A DNA stretch of 64,000 nucleotides. Source: Microbacterium terrisoli (GTDB lineage Bacteria; Actinomycetota; Actinomycetes; Actinomycetales; Microbacteriaceae). Made by a program: the position numbers and the translations under genes. The stretch spans positions 2,542,001-2,606,000 of the forward strand of contig NZ_CP133019.1 of assembly GCF_030866805.1 (NCBI RefSeq), given 5' to 3'. Below the pieces are notes generated by a model. The model worked only from the letters and a program-made list of their open reading frames with translations. It did no database searches and had not been told where the DNA came from. The first letter of the stretch is position 1, and each line of letters opens with the position of its first letter. This document shows, piece after piece, positions 45,005 to 53,389 of this stretch.

Positions 45005-45087
45005 GCCCCCGTAGCTCAGTAGCTCAAAGGAAGAGCAAGCGGCATTTGACCGGTGGGTCGAGATATCGCAATCGTCCGGGGGCACCA
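45005..45087 (+). pseudogene. Decayed tRNA-like sequence
   Basis: The ends form a perfect acceptor stem (GCCCCCG/CGGGGGC) with encoded ACCA, and a D-arm GCTC/GAGC is present. However, GTAGCTCA is tandemly duplicated in the D-arm, the anticodon loop has A at position 33 (CATTTGA), and the T-arm (GAGAT, ATCGCAA, TCGTC) no longer pairs or carries TTC. It is unlikely to be a working tRNA. Confidence 0.65.
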
Positions 45088-45120
45088 TACATATGTTCTC
45101 GATGTGACCCTCGACATCGA

Positions 45121-45872
45121 TCACGCAGTCCGTGCCGCGGTGCCGACAACCGTCGTATAGCGCATGGTGAAGGTGCCGCCGACCTCGTCGATCGCGGCGC
45201 CGACGGCGGCGAGGATGCCGGCCAGTTCGTCGTGCGGCGTTCATGTGAGGGTGCCCGACGTCGCAGCTGGTCGAGCCACTCGTCGCGCGTATACGTGTGG
45301 TCCCACTCGAACCGCCACAGCTCGAACGTGCTGAATCCCCCGACCTCGACGAATCCGCTCGCGGCCTTGTCGACCATCATCGCGTAGGCGTCCGCCAACG
45401 CCGCCGGCAGCTCGGGCGCATTCCAGAACACCGCGACGCGCCCGGCCGGCCTCAGCACCGCCCTCGCCTTGGCCGCACCGCCGGCCGGGTCGATCCAGTG
45501 CCAGGCCTGTCCCGCGATCACGAGGTCGAACGCGCGACCCGCGGCATCCCACTCCTCGAACTTCGCAACCTCGATGTCCGCACCGCGCTCACACGCGAAG
45601 GCGGCCATCCGGGCATCGACCTCGACGCCGAGCACGGCGCATCCCGCGTCTGCGAACTGCCGAGCAGCCACACCTGTTCCCGCACCGACGTCGAGCACGT
45701 CGCGGCCCGGTGAGGCCGCGACGATCCGGTCGATCATCTCCTGCGGGTACCGCGGCCGCGTGCGGTCGTAGCGCGCAGGATCGACGCCGAACGACTCAGC
45801 CATCTGGCGTGCCAGATGCGACCGCGCGATCTGCTCGTTCGGCTCGGTGTTCGGCTCTGTGTGTTGGGCCAC
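45121..45872 (-). pseudogene. Frameshifted class I SAM methyltransferase
   Basis: The first 210 codons are a normal methyltransferase (RYDRTRPRYPQEMIDRIV, VLDVGAGTGVAARQFADAG, LVIAGQAWHWIDPAGG). After DEWLDQL the frame goes wrong at about 45250. The downstream sequence continues the protein in another frame (TSGTLT, then DELAGILAAVGAAIDEVGGT and a proper stop at 45121). One missing base near CTGCGACG plus an in-frame TGA (ACATGAACG) explain this. The gene is probably inactive or truncated, and it borders the decayed region of 44,826-45,120. Confidence 0.75.
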
Positions 45873-45920
45873 CCTCGGCTCCCCGTCAGGACCGCACCGA
45901 TGATACTCTCCCGGCCCGGG

Positions 45921-46418
45921 TTATCCGGGCACACCGTGCAGGCGCCGGTGCAGTTCGCGCACCTCGGCCGACAGCTCGAGGTCAGGGCCGGCGACCTCGA
46001 TACCCGGAGCGATCACGGTGATCGGCAAGGGCGCGACCGGGCCGGGCTCGAGGCACCATTCGGCGCGCCAGGCGACCAGCTGCGCCGTGCTGGACGCATA
46101 CACGATGCGCCCGAGGCCCACCCAGGCATGTGCGGCGCTGCACATCGGGCAATGCTCGCCCGACGTGTAGACCACCGCCGTGCCCCGTGCCGCTGCATCC
46201 ATGTTCTGCGCCGCCCACCGGGCGATCTCGAACTCGGGGTGGCGGGTGGCGTCGCCGCCCGCGACGCGGTTGCGGTCCTCGAACAGCACCGTGCCGGACG
46301 CATCTGCGATCAGTGAGCCGAACGGCTCATCGCCGACCTCGAGCGCCTCGCGCGCAAGGTCGACGCAGCGGCGCAGGTGCACATGGTCTTGGGCCGTCAG
46401 GAGCGATCCAGAGGTCAT
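45921..46418 (-). CDS. Zinc-dependent nucleoside/base deaminase (CMP/dCMP deaminase family)
   Basis: This 165-residue protein has the zinc site residues H60 and E62 in TRHPEFEIARW (HxE, with P in place of the usual A) and the second half EHCPMCSAAH (C90, C93). The fold order matches guanine-deaminase-like/TadA-like enzymes. The substrate is unknown. It is convergent with the methyltransferase pseudogene and divergent from the HesB-like gene. Confidence 0.85.
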   Translation of the reverse strand: MTSGSLLTAQDHVHLRRCVDLAREALEVGDEPFGSLIADASGTVLFEDRNRVAGGDATRHPEFEIARWAAQNMDAAARGTAVVYTSGEHCPMCSAAHAWVGLGRIVYASSTAQLVAWRAEWCLEPGPVAPLPITVIAPGIEVAGPDLELSAEVRELHRRLHGVPG

Positions 46419-46558
46419 GCTGCCAGGTTCCCCCGCGCCGACGCGCCTGTCAACGTCGCGGACTGACCGGGGCTCGGGATCGACAGCGCCCCCGGCGTGC
46501 CGACGCCGCCCTAGGCTGGTAATCGCGCGCCCACCGGCTGCGCCGAGGGGAGGTCACC

Positions 46559-46897
46559 ATGTTCGCCATCGCCGATGACGCCTGCATCATCATTCGCGCC
46601 GTCGCAGCAAAGACACCGGGTGGACGTGAATTCGGCGGCGTCCGCATCAGCGACGGGGCCGACCGCGGGACGGATTACGCGCTCGAGCCGGTCGGCGGGC
46701 CCGAACCGGGTGACATGGTGGTCGACCAGGCCGGAGCCCGCGTCTTTCTCGCACCGGATGTCGTCGAGGCGCTGGCGGACACAGTGCTCGAAGCAAGCGT
46801 GAACCATGAGGGCATCGTCGACTTCCAGTTCGGCACCGGCGGCGGGCCCGAAGGTATGACCGAAGTGCGCTCGACCGGCCATTCACACGTCACATGA
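46559..46897 (+). CDS. HesB/IscA-fold protein lacking the iron-sulfur cysteines
   Basis: The 112-residue protein follows the HesB/A-type carrier fold: ACIIIRAVAAKTPGGREFGG, then GDMVVDQAGARVFLAPDVVE, where carriers have D-x-x-S-x-x-Y-L. The three cysteines of IscA/ErpA are absent, and only C9 remains. Such actinobacterial proteins are usually labelled HesB-like, but a role in cluster transfer is doubtful. GGGGAGG precedes ATG. Confidence 0.75.
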   Translation: MFAIADDACIIIRAVAAKTPGGREFGGVRISDGADRGTDYALEPVGGPEPGDMVVDQAGARVFLAPDVVEALADTVLEASVNHEGIVDFQFGTGGGPEGMTEVRSTGHSHVT

Positions 46898-46901
46898 GAG
46901 G

Positions 46902-47132
46902 TCAACGAGCGTCGTCGGCCGGCACACGCCCCGCGACGAAGTACGCGATGGGGCCCACGTAGTTGATCAGGCTGATCAGGCGCCACATGCGCTTGGGGCC
47001 GCGGACCTGCGCGTCGGCGCGCCGTGACAGATCGGCGTGCGCCGCGCCGATCAGGCCGATCTGCACCACCCCGGCGATCACGATCACCGCCCGCAGGCCA
47101 GGGGACAGTTCGTTCCAGCGAGGCTTGGCCAT
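46902..47132 (-). CDS. Small membrane protein with PLD-nuclease N-terminal (PLDc_N) domain
   Basis: This 76-residue protein has two hydrophobic helices, and the second, RLISLINYVGPIAYFVAGR, matches the PLDc_N pattern. The function is unknown. TACACT (47144-47139) lies six bases before ATG, so it is probably leaderless. It is convergent with the HesB-like gene, with a four-base gap between their stops. Confidence 0.75.
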   Translation of the reverse strand: MAKPRWNELSPGLRAVIVIAGVVQIGLIGAAHADLSRRADAQVRGPKRMWRLISLINYVGPIAYFVAGRVPADDAR

Positions 47133-47224
47133 GCGCTGAGTGTACGACCCGTCGCTTGCCCGATCGTATGAGTCTGCTCAATCGCGACTGGCGTCTGAGA
47201 GCCGCCGCACGACGTCGGCAGTGG

Positions 47225-47797
47225 TCAGACGAGCTCGGCACCCGCGTGCGCCAGCTCGGCCAGAGCCGCCTCGCTGGTCTCGGCAGCGACGCCGGCGACG
47301 AGCTGCGTGAGCACGCGCACGTGCCGGCCGTGTGCGATCGCGTCCAGCGCAGAGGCCCGCACGCAATAGTCGGTGGCGATGCCCGTGACATCCACGTCGA
47401 CGATGCCGTGCGCGTTCAACAGCTGTTCCACGGTCTCACCGTCGTCGGTGACGCCTTCGAACAGCGAATAGGCGGGCTTGCCCTGCCCCTTCTTCACGTG
47501 ATGTGTGATGGATGCCGTCACCAGGCCCGGATCGTATTCGGCGCCCTCTGTCCCGGCGACGCAGTGCACGGGCCAGGTCGTCACGAAGTCGGGCTCCGTC
47601 TCCACCGCGAAATGCCCGCCATTGTCCCCCGTCGCGTCATGCCAATCGCGCGACGCCACGATGAGGGCATAGTCGCCGCCGTGGTCGGCGAGGTGGCGCG
47701 ACACCGCGGCGGCAACGGCATCCCCGCCTTCGACGCCGAGGGCACCGCCCTCGGTGAAGTCGTTCTGCACGTCGACGATGAACAGCGCTTTGCCCAT
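47225..47797 (-). CDS. pncA: Nicotinamidase / isochorismatase-family hydrolase (PncA-like)
   Basis: This 190-residue hydrolase has the catalytic aspartate in FIVDVQNDF (D9), metal ligands in SRDWHDATGDNGGHF, the lysine in the KPAYSLFEG region and the nucleophile cysteine in GIATDYCVRAS. This set is that of nicotinamidase, which makes nicotinic acid for NAD salvage. TACCCT lies six bases before ATG 47797 (leaderless). Confidence 0.88.
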   Translation of the reverse strand: MGKALFIVDVQNDFTEGGALGVEGGDAVAAAVSRHLADHGGDYALIVASRDWHDATGDNGGHFAVETEPDFVTTWPVHCVAGTEGAEYDPGLVTASITHHVKKGQGKPAYSLFEGVTDDGETVEQLLNAHGIVDVDVTGIATDYCVRASALDAIAHGRHVRVLTQLVAGVAAETSEAALAELAHAGAELV

Positions 47798-47803
47798 ACC
47801 TCG

Positions 47804-47809
47804 AGGGTA
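47804..47809 (-). promoter_or_regulatory. -10 box (TACCCT) of pncA
   Basis: TACCCT on the minus strand ends six bases before the ATG, in leaderless geometry. Confidence 0.45.
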
Positions 47810-47814
47810 CGCAC

Positions 47815-50049
47815 TCACCGGCGATCGCGGGCCGGCGGTTTCCGGCCGGCATCCACTCCCGCCCGCCACAGTTTCGACGGCCACCAGACCGCCCGACCGA
47901 TGTCGTACGACGCGGCCGGCACCAACAGCGAGCGCACGACGAACGTGTCCACCAGCACGCCGAACGCGACGATGAATGCGATCTGGGCGAGGAAGAGGAT
48001 CGGGATCACCCCGAGCGCGGCGAAGGTCGCCGCCAGCACGAGCCCGGCCGAGGTGATCACCCCGCCCGTGGCCACCAGGCCCCGGAGAATGCCCGGTCTG
48101 GTGCCGTGCCCGCGGGACTCTTCGCGCACGCGTGTCATCAGGAAGATGTTGTAGTCCACACCCAGCGCCACGAGGAAGACGAACCCGTACAACGGCACGG
48201 CGGGATCCGCCCCGGGGAAGTGGAAGATGTGGTTGAACACGAGCGCCGAGACGCCGAGGGCGGTGGCGAACGACACGATCACCGAGCCGATCAGCAGCAG
48301 CGGCGCAACGATGGCGCGCAACAGCAGCATGAGGATCACGAAGATCACGACCAGCACGATCGGGATGATCAGTGTCCGGTCCCGGATCGACGTGTCGTTC
48401 GCGTCGACGTCGGTGGCCGTGACTCCGCCCACGGCCGCATCGGGCACGGTATCGGCGAGATCGGTGCGCAGTGCGCGCACGGTGTCTTCGGCGGCGGCGG
48501 AGTCCGCCGAGTCGGTCAGCGTGCCGATCAGCAGAACGTCGCCGTGAGACACGGTCGGCGACGGTGCAGGGCCCCCCGGGGGGCCAGGCGCGGTGTATGT
48601 GACCTGGTCGCCGTCGACGGCCACGCTGACCTGCCCCGACACGGAGTCGGTGGATGCCGCCGCCAGCGATTCGATGCCGCCGGTCTTGTCCATGACGCCG
48701 CCCGCCGAGGCGACCTGCGCCTCGGGCACGAGCACATACACGGGCGATCCCGAACCGGCGTCGAAGTGGTCGCCGAGCACCTGCTGGCCGTCACGCGCTT
48801 CGGAGTGCCCCAGCACCAGGTCGCTGGAGGGCACCCCGTCGGCCTTCAACTGCAGGATGCCGGTGCCGGCCGCCAGCAGCACGACCAGGCAGACGATCCA
48901 CACCGGACGCGCGCGGCGGGCGACCAGGCGTGCCTGACGCGGCCAGAAGCCCTTCACCGGCTGCGAGAGGTCGTCGGGGATCATCGCGATCGGGTGCCGT
49001 GGGATGAACGGCCAGAACGCCGCGCGCCCCAGCAGCGCCAGCAGCGCCGGCAGGAAGGTGAGCGCCGCCAGCATCGCGAACGCGATGCCGATCCCGGCGA
49101 TCGGTCCCAGTGCCCGGTTGGTGGCGAGGTCGCTCAGCAGCAGGCACAGCAGCCCCGCGATCACGGTGCCACCCGAGGCGAGGATCGGTTCGAACGCTCC
49201 GCGCCATGCCCGGGTCGTGGCATCCCATCGTCTGCGTCCGTCGCCGATCGCCTCGCGGAATCGTGCGACGTACAGCAGCGCATAGTCGGTGGCCGCGCCG
49301 ATCACGAGGATGAACAGGATCCCCTGCACCTGCCCGTTCAGCAGCACCACCCCGGTCTTGGCGAGCCACCAGACCACCAGCAGCGCCACGCACAGGGCGA
49401 AGGATGCAGTGGCCAGCACCACGATCGGCAGCAGCGGTGACCGATAGACGACGACGAGGATGAGGAAGACCGCGATCAGCGCGACGCCCAGCAGCAGTCC
49501 GTCGATGCCGAGGAAGCCCTGCACGAGATCTGCGGTGAACCCGGCAGGGCCGGTGATCCACGCCGTCGTGCCGTCGGGCAGATCGGCATCCAGCGCGGTG
49601 CGCACGGCCGCCGCCGCATCGGTGACCTCGCCGCTGTTCATCGGCACGAACAGCTGCGCGGCCTCACCGTCGTCCGAGACGATCGGCGGCGAGACGGAGC
49701 CGTTGACGCCGGTGACGTCGCCGAGGCTCGTGGCGAGGTCGCGCAGGTCGGAGATCTGCGCGTCGGTCAGCTTCGCCCCGTCGTCGGCGGCGACCACCAC
49801 GACAGCGGGGATACTGTCACTGCCGAGGAAATCGGCGAGGCGGTTCTGCACAGTCGTGGACTCTGCGGAGCCGGGCAGATACGCCGACTGCTCGTTGGTG
49901 GACACCTCGCCGACCTTGCCGAAGTACGGTCCGCCCACCGCTCCCCCGATGAGCCAGACCACCACGAGCAGCACCGGGATGCCGACGCGCAGCCAGCGAC
50001 TCGGTGTCGACCCTGCGGCGGAACGGGAGCGTGTGGCGGCCGACGGCAT
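47815..50049 (-). CDS. MMPL/RND-type membrane transporter
   Basis: This 744-residue protein has about 12 helices in two halves, each with a large external loop after its first helix (about 40-170 and 400-520), the MMPL layout. The first half has GAATDYALLYVARFREA and the second LGVDYNIFLMTRVREE, the conserved proton-relay Asp-Tyr pairs. MMPL proteins export lipids or drugs. The substrate is unknown. TAGGGT six bases before ATG suggests a leaderless mRNA, although GGGAG is also present. Confidence 0.9.
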   Translation of the reverse strand: MPSAATRSRSAAGSTPSRWLRVGIPVLLVVVWLIGGAVGGPYFGKVGEVSTNEQSAYLPGSAESTTVQNRLADFLGSDSIPAVVVVAADDGAKLTDAQISDLRDLATSLGDVTGVNGSVSPPIVSDDGEAAQLFVPMNSGEVTDAAAAVRTALDADLPDGTTAWITGPAGFTADLVQGFLGIDGLLLGVALIAVFLILVVVYRSPLLPIVVLATASFALCVALLVVWWLAKTGVVLLNGQVQGILFILVIGAATDYALLYVARFREAIGDGRRRWDATTRAWRGAFEPILASGGTVIAGLLCLLLSDLATNRALGPIAGIGIAFAMLAALTFLPALLALLGRAAFWPFIPRHPIAMIPDDLSQPVKGFWPRQARLVARRARPVWIVCLVVLLAAGTGILQLKADGVPSSDLVLGHSEARDGQQVLGDHFDAGSGSPVYVLVPEAQVASAGGVMDKTGGIESLAAASTDSVSGQVSVAVDGDQVTYTAPGPPGGPAPSPTVSHGDVLLIGTLTDSADSAAAEDTVRALRTDLADTVPDAAVGGVTATDVDANDTSIRDRTLIIPIVLVVIFVILMLLLRAIVAPLLLIGSVIVSFATALGVSALVFNHIFHFPGADPAVPLYGFVFLVALGVDYNIFLMTRVREESRGHGTRPGILRGLVATGGVITSAGLVLAATFAALGVIPILFLAQIAFIVAFGVLVDTFVVRSLLVPAASYDIGRAVWWPSKLWRAGVDAGRKPPARDRR

Positions 50050-50120
50050 GCTCCCACCCTAACGCGGGCCGCAGACGCCACTGTGTCGATGCCCCTGTCG
50101 GCATACCTGCCGCGCGGAGC

Positions 50121-50348
50121 TCAGCCCGCGGCGCGGAAGACGACGACCGGACCCACCGCCCAGTCGCGTCTGCGGATGTAGCGCAGAAGCTCCAGGCTCG
50201 CTTTGCGCTCAGCGCGCGCACGCCCGAACCGGTACCAACTGCCGGCAGGCGGACCCGCAGCCGCACTCCGCACGCTGATGCGGTAATCGAAGCGCCCCAC
50301 CTGCTGGACTTCTGCACGCACCTCGCCGAGGTCGATCACGGTCTCCAT
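50121..50348 (-). CDS. 75-residue protein of unknown function
   Basis: The short product (ETVIDLGEVRAEVQQVGRFD, RKASLELLRYIRRRDWA) has no known domain. TATGAT (50360-50355) six bases before the ATG at 50348 is the best -10 box in this window and supports a leaderless start. Longer in-frame starts exist, but they run into the tRNA-Thr gene. Confidence 0.6.
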   Translation of the reverse strand: METVIDLGEVRAEVQQVGRFDYRISVRSAAAGPPAGSWYRFGRARAERKASLELLRYIRRRDWAVGPVVVFRAAG

Positions 50349-50354
50349 GACCGG

Positions 50355-50360
50355 ATCATA
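50355..50360 (-). promoter_or_regulatory. -10 box (TATGAT) of the 75-residue protein gene
   Basis: TATGAT on the minus strand ends six bases before ATG 50348. Confidence 0.55.
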
Positions 50361-50443
50361 TTCTCCGGCAGAAGGGGCGGGACCGTTCTCACAGATCTGC
50401 GTGCGGAATGGACAGGCCGCAAGAATCGGTGAGGCTGAGGAAA

Positions 50444-50520
50444 GTGGAGCCACCTAAGGGAATCGAACCCTTGACCTATTCATTACGAGTGAATCGCTCT
50501 GCCGTCTGAGCTAAGGTGGC
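50444..50520 (-). tRNA. tRNA-Thr (anticodon CGU)
   Basis: The minus strand folds with acceptor GCCACCT/AGGTGGC, D-arm GCTC/GAGC, an anticodon stem with loop CTCGTAA (CGT), and T-arm AAGGG/CCCTT with loop TTCGATT. The CCA is encoded (50446-50444). Confidence 0.95.
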
Positions 50521-50599
50521 GCGTGCGCAGCGCACCGCGCACGATGATCGATCTTACATGGTCGCCCGAGCGCCCGCGAACCGAACGATCACCACGCGA

Positions 50600-52156
50600 T
50601 CACCGCGCGCAGCGGATGTCGCCGTCGGGCACGGTCCCGTCGACGAAGTAGTCATTGACCGCGGCATCCACACAGCTGTTGCCCTTGTTGAAGCCCGTGT
50701 GCCCCTCGCCCACGCGCGTGATGAGGATGCCCGAATCCAGCTGCTGAGCCAGCGACTTCGCCCACGTGTACGGCGTGGCCGGGTCATTCGTCGTGCCGAT
50801 CACGAGGATCGGGCCGGCCCCAGCGGCATGGATGGGTTCACGCACCCCGGTCGCCTTGACCGGCCACACGTCGCACGAGTCCAGATCGACACTCCAGTAC
50901 GGTGCGATGGTCGGTGCCTTCTGCTTCAGCTCGGCCACCGCGGCCGCCTTCTGCGCAGCCGTCGCGTCGTCGGGGTAGTCCATGCAGTTGTAGGCATTGA
51001 ACGCCTCGTACGAGTTGTCCTGGTATTTGCCGTCGACGCGGTTGTAGTAGAAGTCCGCGAGCTGGAACGCCGGCCCCGGGTCGCCCTTGGCCGTCGCCGC
51101 CAGCGCCTGCGTCAAGTACTGCCAACTGTCCTGCGAATACAGCGCCGCCACGATCGCAGTCATCAGCGAGTCGGCGCCGAGCTGCCGCCCGTCGCTGTTG
51201 GGCAGGGGACGCCGATCCACTCGGGCCAGCAGCGACCCGAGGTCTGCCATGCCGTCGTCCACGGTGCCGCTGAACGGGCACCCGCGCGATGTCAGGCACG
51301 ATGCCATGTAGGCCTTCAACGCCGATTCGAACCCGATGGCCTGGGTGAGGCTCACCTCCAGCCCCGACACCGACGGGTCGATCGCGCCGTCCAGCACGAA
51401 GCGCCCGACCTTCTGCGGGTAGAGCTTGGCGTAGGTGGCTCCCAGGAACGTGCCGTACGAATATCCCAGGTAGTTGAGCTTCTTGTCGCCGAGCACCGCA
51501 CGCATGAGGTCCATGTCGCGCGCTGCGAAGACCGTGTTCACATCGGGGAGGATGCCGTTGCTGTTGCGCTCGCACGCCTGCGCGAACTTCGTGTACGACG
51601 CCATCATCTCGTCGCGCCACGCCGGGGTGTTGCGCGTGGCTGTGGGGATGTCGAAGAGGAACGCATCCATCTGCTTCGCGGTGAAGCACCTGACCGCCGT
51701 GGATTCACCGACCCCGCGCGGGTCGAAGCCGATCACGTCGTAGGACTTCGCGAGCCGGTCGCCCACCGCGAACTGCAGCGAGTCGCGCACGAGTTCGATG
51801 CCGCTGGCACCGGGGCCGCCCGGGTTGACCAGCAGGGACCCGAGGGCCTTGCCGTCGGTGGCCCGGTGGCGGATCACCGCCAGGTCTGCAGTGCCGGCGC
51901 CGGGATCGTTCCAGTCCAGCGGGGCGGTGATCGTCGCGCACTCGAACTGGCCGTTGCACGCCTGCCAGTGCACCTTCTGCCCGTAGAAGGGCATGAGGTC
52001 TGGCGCCACGCCTTCGGTGTCGGGCGCCGCGCTCGCGGTGGCGGCGGGCTTGGTCGAGCCCTGATCGGGGATGAACGAGAACAGACATCCGGTCAAGGCG
52101 AGGGATGCCGCGGCCAGTCCGGCGAGGACGGCGACCATGCGGGTCTTGACGTTCAC
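50600..52156 (-). CDS. Secreted alpha/beta-hydrolase lipoprotein (TAP-like peptidase family)
   Basis: This 518-residue lipoprotein has lipobox ALTGC (Cys about 24) and the hydrolase motif YLGYSYGTFLG (nucleophile Ser) after the oxyanion region VNPGGPGASG and FDPRGVGEST. It also has the C-terminal TAP segment with IGTTNDPATPYTWA (Asp) and VGEGHTGF (His). Related enzymes cleave tripeptides or peptides, as in SlpD/TAP. The GTG start overlaps the holB stop by four bases, an unusual pairing of a secreted hydrolase with a replication gene. An ATG seven codons later is an alternative start. Confidence 0.88.
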   Translation of the reverse strand: MNVKTRMVAVLAGLAAASLALTGCLFSFIPDQGSTKPAATASAAPDTEGVAPDLMPFYGQKVHWQACNGQFECATITAPLDWNDPGAGTADLAVIRHRATDGKALGSLLVNPGGPGASGIELVRDSLQFAVGDRLAKSYDVIGFDPRGVGESTAVRCFTAKQMDAFLFDIPTATRNTPAWRDEMMASYTKFAQACERNSNGILPDVNTVFAARDMDLMRAVLGDKKLNYLGYSYGTFLGATYAKLYPQKVGRFVLDGAIDPSVSGLEVSLTQAIGFESALKAYMASCLTSRGCPFSGTVDDGMADLGSLLARVDRRPLPNSDGRQLGADSLMTAIVAALYSQDSWQYLTQALAATAKGDPGPAFQLADFYYNRVDGKYQDNSYEAFNAYNCMDYPDDATAAQKAAAVAELKQKAPTIAPYWSVDLDSCDVWPVKATGVREPIHAAGAGPILVIGTTNDPATPYTWAKSLAQQLDSGILITRVGEGHTGFNKGNSCVDAAVNDYFVDGTVPDGDIRCAR

Positions 52157-53352
52157 AGGATCCTTCCGTGGGCGACGGTGATGAGCATGTTCTCCAGTGC
52201 CAGAACCGGCGACACGTTCTGTTCCATGCGCGTGCGGGTCTCGGAGATCTCGTCGAGGACGGTCAGCGTACGCGCCGGATCCCATGCATCGGCGACGCCG
52301 CGCAGCTCGCCGGCGAGCTCGAGGTTGATGAGGTCGTCGCCTCGGCCGAACTGCAGCATCAGCACGTCACGGTACAGCGACTGCAGGTCGGTGAGCACCC
52401 GGTCGATGCCGTCGCGCAGGCTGCGCGTGGCGCGACGCTTCTGCTCGTCTTCGAGCGCCTTCAGCTGTGACCGCACCGCCGGCGGCACCGCTGCGCCGGC
52501 CGCGATGCCGAGCGTGGTCAGCAGCTGTGCGCGTTCGGCCTGGTCGCGTTCGGCCGTCAGCGCCTTCGCGTCATCGGTCGCACCGGCGACGATCTCGGCA
52601 GCGGCATCGACCGCGCTGGACACGCCGCGCACGCGTAGCACGGCACGCAGCAGGTCATCACGCCGCGCGCGGGCCGCGGCATCCGTCGCCAGGCGCTGGG
52701 CCATGCCGATGTGCCGCTGCGCATGGCGGGCGGACTGTTCGGCGATCTGCGCGTCCACGCCGGTGCGCAGCTGGATCAGCCGCGCGACGTCGGCGACCTC
52801 GGGGTCGCGCAGGCGCAGCGTGCGCACCCGCGAGCGGATGGTGGGCAGCAGGTCTGCCTCGCTGGGCGCGCACAGCACCCACACTGTGCGTTCCGGCGGC
52901 TCTTCGAGCGCCTTCAGCAACACGTTCGAGGTGCGTTCGGCCATGCGATCGGCGTCTTCCATCACGATCACGCGGTACCGCCCGAGCGACGGAGAGAAGT
53001 ATGAGCGCTCGACCAGCGCACGGGCGTCTTTGATCGAGATGATCACGCCCTCGGTGCGCAGAGCCGCGTAGTCGGGGTGGGTGCCGGCGAGCACCTGGCG
53101 CATGGCGTTCTCATCACCGGGTTCGGCGATCAGCGCCGCGGCGAACGCGCGCGCCAGCGTCGAACGGCCCGAACCGGGCGGGCCGGTGATCAGCCAGGCG
53201 TGGGTCAGGCCGGCGGGATCGGTCGCCGCCGTGCGCAGCGCGTGCACCGCAGCGTCTTGGCCCCAGACCTCGCCCCAGGGCAGTTCGGCCGCACCGTCGC
53301 CGTGCACCGGCGCGGACGAAGCCGTCGTCACGGGGAGCGAGTCGGCGGCCAT
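52153..53352 (-). CDS. holB: DNA polymerase III subunit delta-prime
   Basis: This 399-residue AAA+ clamp-loader subunit has the P-loop GPPGSGRSTLARAFA, in which the invariant Lys is replaced by Arg as in many delta-prime proteins. It then has the sensor-type motif VIVMEDADRMAERTSNVLL, and LLKALEEPPERTVWVLCAPS. The four zinc cysteines of some DnaX/delta-prime proteins are absent. ATG 53352 has GGAG nearby. It follows tmk by 37 bases, the common tmk-holB order. Confidence 0.92.
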   Translation of the reverse strand: MAADSLPVTTASSAPVHGDGAAELPWGEVWGQDAAVHALRTAATDPAGLTHAWLITGPPGSGRSTLARAFAAALIAEPGDENAMRQVLAGTHPDYAALRTEGVIISIKDARALVERSYFSPSLGRYRVIVMEDADRMAERTSNVLLKALEEPPERTVWVLCAPSEADLLPTIRSRVRTLRLRDPEVADVARLIQLRTGVDAQIAEQSARHAQRHIGMAQRLATDAAARARRDDLLRAVLRVRGVSSAVDAAAEIVAGATDDAKALTAERDQAERAQLLTTLGIAAGAAVPPAVRSQLKALEDEQKRRATRSLRDGIDRVLTDLQSLYRDVLMLQFGRGDDLINLELAGELRGVADAWDPARTLTVLDEISETRTRMEQNVSPVLALENMLITVAHGRIL

Positions 53353-53389
53353 GGGCTCCAGCCTAACCATCGCCACCGACGCCGCGTGC

